In this document: positions 58,962 to 64,000 of the stretch, piece after piece
How positions within the stretch are numbered: position 1 is the stretch's first letter
Layout: each line of letters begins with the position of its first letter
Source: Stentor coeruleus
Taxonomy: Eukaryota; Ciliophora; Heterotrichea; Heterotrichida; Stentoridae
Direction of reading: 5' to 3'
Assembly: GCA_001970955.1 (NCBI GenBank)
Contig: MPUH01000034.1
Coordinates: forward strand, 1 to 64,000
Length of the DNA stretch: 64,000 bases
The notes under the pieces: generated by a model
Seen by the model: only the letters and a program-made list of their open reading frames with translations
The model's database searches: none
Told to the model about the DNA's origin: nothing
Program-made: the position numbers and the translations under genes

Positions 58962-60155
58962 TCAATTAATTAAAGTTTGATGCCTTTCAGCAACCCAAGT
59001 CCCAAACTGTTTAGCCGTGATCGCATCATTTCTAAAAATCCTTTCCTCCAAAAGTTCCTGAGCTGACTTCCTCAAACTTGGATCTTTTTGCAAACACAAC
59101 TCAACTAGCATAGCCAAATCCTCACTAACATAATTTGGGTTAGCCAATTTAATATCCGCTTTTAACGTATTTTTCAATATAGTATCTACTTTATTTCTTA
59201 ACATAGGGGGTTCTCCTTCAATAAGTTCAATAATAAGTATACCAAAACTCCACATATCAGCCATTGTATCATAAGGTTTTAATGCTATAACTTCAGGAGC
59301 AAGCCAACAAGGTGTACCTGCTAATGTATTTCTATGATCTTGTTCAGAAGTTAATTGTACAGCAAAACCCATATCACATAATTTTACTTTACCTTCATAA
59401 TCAATAAGCACATTATCACTTTTTATATCTCTATGGATTCTATATTGACTATGAATGAAATTTAATCCAAGAAGAACTTCTTTTAATATATGTATTATCA
59501 TAGGTTCAGGTATTTGATCACATTTGTTTAGTAAAGCTGTTAAAGGCAATTTCATAAGCTCTTGAATTACCCACATTTCTCCATTAAACTCATATAGAAG
59601 GTAATAATCGATTACATTTTCATGTCGACTTAGTTTTGTTAAAGTATATTCGTTGAGGATTAGTTGACGTTCTTCAGGACTTTGAGGGTGCATAACTTTT
59701 GCTGCACATTTTTTATGGGATTGGATGTCAGAGACTTGGTAAACTAGACCAAAACTCCCTGCTGCAATCCTTCGCTCAACTTTATAGTCTTGGATTGGGT
59801 TCCTGTTTAAGATGTCGCAAGCGTCTTCTGAGAGTTTTTGGAACTGTATTTTTATTACTGTTTCAGCAGAAGGCATCGACATAGCCTTATTTTCCTCTTC
59901 CCTCTTACTCTTATCCTCTTCAATCGATATAAAAATCTCATTAAAACAACAAGGACAAAGATACTCATACTGCATTTTAATAATCCTCGATCCTTTAACA
60001 TTAATAATACAGTCCTTACAACACTTGAACTCTACATATCCCTTACTGCAAACATCACATCTTGTCCCCCCAAATATCGGGAAAAGTGATTTATTACAAT
60101 TTCTACATTGCGATTTCGAAGCTGAATCATCTTTCCTATCTTCACTATTCTGCAT
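58962..60155 (-). CDS. PAK-like (STE20) kinase with FYVE-like finger, paralogue, one in-frame intron
   Basis: The frame is open for 397 residues, but 60032-60046 on the minus strand reads GTAAGGGATATGTAG, a canonical 15-nt intron that carries no in-frame stop. Removing it gives 392 residues and changes the finger from C-DVC-x9-C to exact FYVE spacing: C17-x2-C20-x12-C33-x2-C36-x4-C41-x2-C44-x17-C62-x2-C65. It also aligns with the intron of the neighbouring paralogue. The kinase domain has AAGSFGLVYQ, HRDIKSDNVLIDYEGKVKLC, DMGFAVQ (Met in DFG), LAGTPCWLAPEV and ELIEGEPPML. The PI3P motif RRHHCR is replaced by FGGTRC. Function is as for its paralogue. Only 32 bp separate it from the divergent five-CH gene. 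Confidence 0.9.
   Translation of the reverse strand: MQNSEDRKDDSASKSQCRNCNKSLFPIFGGTRCDVCSKGYVEFKCCKDCIINVKGSRIIKMQYEYLCPCCFNEIFISIEEDKSKREEENKAMSMPSAETVIKIQFQKLSEDACDILNRNPIQDYKVERRIAAGSFGLVYQVSDIQSHKKCAAKVMHPQSPEERQLILNEYTLTKLSRHENVIDYYLLYEFNGEMWVIQELMKLPLTALLNKCDQIPEPMIIHILKEVLLGLNFIHSQYRIHRDIKSDNVLIDYEGKVKLCDMGFAVQLTSEQDHRNTLAGTPCWLAPEVIALKPYDTMADMWSFGILIIELIEGEPPMLRNKVDTILKNTLKADIKLANPNYVSEDLAMLVELCLQKDPSLRKSAQELLEERIFRNDAITAKQFGTWVAERHQTLIN
60032..60046 (-). other. Hidden 15-nt intron without an in-frame stop
   Basis: Minus-strand GTAAGGGATATGTAG, with A at position 10 and TAG end. Retention would insert five residues (SKGYV in frame) into the zinc finger and keep the frame open, so ORF prediction misses it. 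Removal restores the Cys spacing and matches the intron place in the neighbouring paralogue (58577-58591). Confidence 0.85.
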
Positions 60156-60187
60156 TTTATAATAATTTTAAATATACTTAATTTGTA
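60156..60187. promoter_or_regulatory. Very short (32-bp) divergent promoter interval
   Basis: Only 32 bases separate the start codons of the FYVE-PAK kinase (-) and the five-CH gene (+). The interval is almost pure A/T. It must hold both 5' leaders and any shared core promoter elements, unless these extend into the coding regions. Confidence 0.6.
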
Positions 60188-62572
60188 ATGAATTATATTG
60201 ATGGACCTCATGATGATTCGCCCTATTATCAGGACGAAATGATGATTATAGACTGGGTCAATAGTCTAGACATTCCATCATGTACTTTAGCTGACGATTT
60301 ACAAGACTTAAAATCTGGTTGTGTAGTCGCGGATATAGTATCATGGATTTATGATATAGACTTGCCTAATATTCAACATGATATTTCATCTCGTGATGAT
60401 GCAATAACGAATTGGTGTATAATATTAGAAATACTCATAGACTTAATACCAGATGATCTACTTGCCCGGCCTGAAGAGTTTTTAGATGTAGGGTTTATAT
60501 AGGATAATGATGCACTTTTAAGGCTCATTGAGTATTTTACAACTATAAAGAAAGATAATAAAGGTAGGAAAACTATTAAAACAATTCAAAAAGATATTAG
60601 AAATACAACCCCACCAAAGGAGATAAAGGAAAATATCCCAGTACAGCAAATTCCCCCAAAAGCTATTGGAGATACTCCTAATAAAAAACCTGAACAAATC
60701 AGATATGAACCTAGACCTGTACCTGAGATACTTAAAGAAACATTGATTGATTGGCTTGAAGACCTCCATGTTGTGCGTAAAGATCAAAATGTTATATCTT
60801 TTATTCCAAGTATATGTCGTACTGGAGTCATGCTTTGTGATCTAGTAAACCGTTTAGAAGGGAGGACTGAAATTATTAAAGGTATTGAAAGAAACCCAAA
60901 AAACAGAACACAAGCTTTAGCTAATATAAACAAAGTCCTTGAATATCTGCGAACATTTCCTAAAATAAACTCAAGATACTTATGGTCTGCTAAAGAGATA
61001 ATCGAAGGTGATGAGTATGTTATTTGGGGTTTACTTGATGATATTAAAGGACTTTTTACTATTGCCCCTAAAGCAAAGCCTCCACCAGTTCCTGTTGTGA
61101 ATATATCAAATCAGAACATATCTTTACCTATAGCGAATTCTCAAGAAAAAATCAAAATGCCTAAGCCTATAATAAAAGAAACATGTAAATCAATGAGAAG
61201 TTATTCATCATCTATGAAGAAATTTAGTAATAAATCATCTACTATTATAACCCCAAGAGTCTCAAGGCCACCTTCAGCTCGAAGTATTAAGTCAGAAATC
61301 CCGAAATCCAGTTTTAAGATAACAGGGGAAATGAAAAAAATGGTACTTAATTGGATACAAGCATTAGGGATTGAATATGAACCTTGTTCGAATATGAATA
61401 ATGATATACTTAGAAATGGGTTACTTGTTTGTGAATTGATGAGATTAGTTGAAGGGGAGAGTATTAGGATTAATCCAAATCCTAAATCTAGTCAAGCGAT
61501 TTATGAGAATTTTTATAGTGCAGTGATGCTATTTAGGAATAGACACCCTGAAGTACAAAGCTCACCGATTAATACACCTGAATGTATGGTTGAGAGCCCA
61601 GATATTGTTTATGCGTTTTTGTATGCTTTGATGACAGCTTATCCTTATGCTGCACCGTTAGAGTATTTACCTTGTACACTTCCTTATGGTGCAGTTGGGA
61701 TAAGACGCTTAGAAATTGTTGTGGTGAACTGGGTAGAAAGCTTGAACCTACTCCAGCCAGCTCCACAGTATTTTAGCGAACTGGTCCCAGAATTGAAAAA
61801 AGGAGTTCTCTTATGTGTTTTGACATCAAAAATCACAATGGTAAGAATTTACAACATAATCCCAGATCCAAAAACTGAACAAAGCGCTATAAACAACATC
61901 AGAAAAGGTCTTGAAGTACTGAAAAAACTCCCTAGAATGTCTCAGAAATATACATGGAGTGAAAAAGATATCTACAAAGGTAATTATTGTTTTCTACTCG
62001 GATTATTAGAAGATATTATGAGATGGGCAGATGGGCTTCCTCCAAGAAAAAATGGTCCTGATTACCACAAAGATGGCCCATATTTAAGACCAAATCCTCC
62101 ACCTGAGAATAAAATCCCAAAAAATCATGAAGAAACTTTTAATACAACTTTTGGAAGTTCGAATTCCCCAAAACATAGTGAAAAAATTGACCCGATTATA
62201 GAAGAAAATGAAGAATTAGATGAATATTCTCAATGGTTGTATTCTATTGGAGCTGATTTTCCAAGATCACTTACTTTTAGGGATGAGCATATTCCTGAGT
62301 TTACAACAGGAGTGCTGATTAGTAATATTGTGAGCCATTTGGAAAGAGTGAAAATTCCGGGTATTGAAAAAGAGCCTAGATCTCGAGCTAGCGCTATACA
62401 GAATATTAATAAAGCTCTGGTTGTTTTGAAAAAAAATCCAGGATTTCCGAAAGAACTTCATACAATTGCTGAAGAGATTTTCTTAGGTAATGGCACAGTT
62501 ATACGAAGATTAATGAAAGAACTTATGAACTTATACAAGGCAAAACCAGTAAATAGATTTTCTAAAAAATAG
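60188..62572 (+). CDS. Protein with five tandem calponin-homology-like domains, one intron
   Basis: Exons 60188-60487 and 60503-62572 with intron GTAGGGTTTATATAG (60488-60502) give 789 residues. Five CH-like units are seen at about 18-115, 181-285, 377-475, 500-610 and 674-789. Each begins with a W-x2-x-L helix (IIDWVNSLDI, LIDWLEDLHV, VLNWIQALGI, VVNWVESLNL, YSQWLYSIGA). Each has a core L-x-x-G-x-x-x-C/S-x-L (SGCVVADIVS, TGVMLCDLVN, NGLLVCELMR, KGVLLCVLTS, TGVLISNIVS). Units 2, 4 and 5 share an R/PxxxxxAxxNIxKxLxxL segment. Linkers are Pro/Ser/Lys-rich. CH domains bind actin or microtubules; five in series suggests a cross-linker or cortical scaffold. The exact family is not recognised. Confidence 0.85.
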
Positions 62573-63333
62573 GAGAACATAATTTTAAATATCTAAGTTA
62601 TAATTGAATCCTGAACATAATTTTTATTGCTTTATTCATAAAATTATTTTGAATGCGAATTATAAAGTTGGTTTTTATCGTGATCGCGAAGAAATAAAAA
62701 GTGAAATTGCGGCTTTTGGGTAAAAAATCATAAATTTTGAAGAATATTTTAATTTACCCGAAAATACAAAAGACAGTTTTATAAATTTGACTCATACAAT
62801 TTAATCAGTTAAAAACTATAGTTAAGATAGACTTGAGTCTTTAAAGATATTTTTTTAGTAAAACTATAATTTTATCCAATAACCTACTTAAAACTACTAG
62901 TTGTATGACTGATAAGGTAAATAAAAAAAATAAAGACCCGAAAAAAAAGGTATAAATTGATGAAGAAAATACTTGATGATATAAAATATTAATACTGATT
63001 TATATAAAAAAAATAACTAAATCTCAGACTTCAAATATTAAAATCTTATATATCATATCCAATAATTCAGTCTACCTCAATCTTCAAATCTCTCAAAGGT
63101 ATCACTTAAATTGCAACTAAATGCAAATTCATCTTTTTTTCATTATCTTAAATCCATTTCACTTTAAATACCCCACATACAAATTTCCAATCTAAAAGTA
63201 ACTAATATTAAATTCCAACCTAACTTCATTTATCACAATAAAACAACTAAATTTAATTAAATTTTCTAAAAAAAAAAGAGAACTCTAAACGTTATTCATT
63301 GTTTTCTCTATATTTCTTACTATATTATTATAT
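62573..63333. other. Intergenic region with a protein-like remnant
   Basis: 761 bp between the five-CH gene and the PP2C gene. The first part contains a protein-like stretch, listed separately. The last ~330 bases are C/A-rich and G-poor on the + strand, as is usual before + genes here. A 17-codon reading from an ATG near 62905 is too short to support. Confidence 0.5.
62604..62822 (+). pseudogene. Protein-like stretch interrupted by TAA codons
   Basis: A frame beginning at 62604 runs 39 codons (including NYKVGFYRDREEIKSEIAAF) to a TAA, then 26 codons (IINFEEYFNLPENTKDSFIN) to another TAA, then a short piece to a third. No in-frame TGA or TAG falls in this part and the composition is clearly protein-like. 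No 15-nt intron explains the TAA codons. It may be a decayed gene fragment, or a fragment from a genome that reads TAA as Gln. No family recognised. Confidence 0.35.
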
Positions 63334-64000
63334 ATGGGACTTTGTATCACCAAGAATCCAAGGCCTATAAGCGCATCTGATATATATTTCAGTAACCAAG
63401 TGTCTTACCCAAGGAAAACATCAGTGCAAATTAAACGTAAAGACACAAGAGGTCGGGTTAAAGATAGAGAAAAAGTTTCAATAAATCACACAGAGCCTTT
63501 GTTATGTGTAAGTGAAGATTTAAGTATGAATTTTTCTATATGGGGTTCAGGTATTTCTTATACAGCTTGTATACTTCCAGGTTTAGATCCTCATGAAAGA
63601 GTATTTAAAGTTTGTCAAGATTTATGTTTTTTTTCTAGTAATGGGCAATCGACTATACTAGGAGTTTTTGATGGCCATGGTAAAGAAGGTGAACATATAA
63701 GTAATTTTTGTGTTAAAGAAGCTGATGAAATTTTCAATACTTATATAAATGATTATGATAATCAACCTATGGAATTACTGCTTTTTATACTGGAAACTAT
63801 AGAAGAAAAGCTTAAAGAACCTAATTCTGTTATTGATATTGCAAATTCTGGATGCTCAAGTACGCTTGGATTAGTTCATAAAAATGCTTTGTATGTTATT
63901 AATATTGGAAATAGTAGGGCGGTGCTTGGAACTTATGAGATGGAATTATCAAAAACTCAGAGACCTTTAACTTTTTCAGAGGATAAGTATTTTTTAAGGG
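63334..64000 (+). CDS. PP2C-family protein phosphatase, N-terminal part (runs off the window)
   Basis: The frame opens at the ATG at 63334 and stays open for 222 codons to the window end. MGLCITKNP gives Gly2 and Cys4, a typical dual myristoylation/palmitoylation start, as in several ciliate PP2Cs. PP2C motifs are LGVFDGHGKEGE (metal-binding Asp and Gly) at about residue 110, and SGCSSTLGLVHKNALYVINI with GNSRAVLG at about 173-200. The enzyme removes phosphate from Ser/Thr using two Mn/Mg ions. The C-terminal half, including the last metal-binding Asp residues, lies outside the window. No intron is needed in the visible part. Confidence 0.92.
   Translation, partial: MGLCITKNPRPISASDIYFSNQVSYPRKTSVQIKRKDTRGRVKDREKVSINHTEPLLCVSEDLSMNFSIWGSGISYTACILPGLDPHERVFKVCQDLCFFSSNGQSTILGVFDGHGKEGEHISNFCVKEADEIFNTYINDYDNQPMELLLFILETIEEKLKEPNSVIDIANSGCSSTLGLVHKNALYVINIGNSRAVLGTYEMELSKTQRPLTFSEDKYFLR

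Noticed and set aside
62905-62995. Tiny ORF MTDKVNKKNKDPKKK with a possible 16-nt intron
   Set aside because: Too short and too simple in composition; no support beyond the ATG.

Overview
The window looks like macronuclear DNA of a heterotrich ciliate, most probably Stentor (S. coeruleus or a close relative). It is very AT-rich, with short intergenic gaps and single-copy eukaryotic genes. Long genes read cleanly with all three standard stop codons. Interrupted genes are repaired by removing introns of exactly 15 nt (GTA...AG). I found 16 such introns. All carry an A at intron position 10, and 14 end in TAG (two in CAG). That combination of 15-nt introns and the standard code is the known signature of Stentor. 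The species call is inference; intron lengths, positions and reading frames are read directly from the sequence.

Layout. 0.4-4.6 kb: HMG-box protein, HID1, a basic hypothetical protein. 4.9-9.9 kb: a cluster of unusual Rab-like GTPases, with one single-domain gene and two genes that each encode three Rab-like domains in one chain. 10-24 kb: sugar-type MFS transporter, BTAF1/MOT1 Snf2 ATPase, class 2 DYRK kinase, CHCHD2/10 protein, CCT8 chaperonin subunit, a spliced hypothetical gene and a spliced ankyrin gene. 25-35.7 kb: SRPK kinase, p24/TMED cargo receptor, PAQR receptor, TRAF-type zinc-finger protein, a large coiled-coil protein, and a citrate synthase with a PTS2-like N-terminus. 36-45 kb: CK2 alpha, a small coiled-coil protein, UBR7-like protein, LIN54/tesmin-like CXC protein, TRAPPC8 and a TPR protein. 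45-51 kb: tandem TMEM8/PGAP6-like membrane proteins and a gamma-carbonic-anhydrase-like protein. 52-64 kb: HECT ligase, DENN protein, a hypothetical protein, two tandem PAK-like kinases with FYVE-like zinc fingers, a protein with five calponin-homology-like domains, and the start of a PP2C phosphatase.

There are no operons; genes lie on both strands. Several genes act in membrane traffic (HID1, Rab-like cluster, p24, TRAPPC8, DENN protein, FYVE-like kinases), which may be chance. The strongest candidate for an undescribed system is the Rab-like cluster. Its seven GTPase domains lack a canonical N-K-x-D guanine-specificity motif and all three proteins lack C-terminal prenylation cysteines.

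Six N positions occur. Four are flanked by direct duplications of 65-206 bp that look like scaffolding artefacts. One inflates the TRAPPC8 protein by 37 residues. Three further direct duplications have no N. I saw no tRNA, rRNA, CRISPR, telomere, transposon or virus-like element. Two intergenic stretches read like protein remnants interrupted by TAA/TAG codons.
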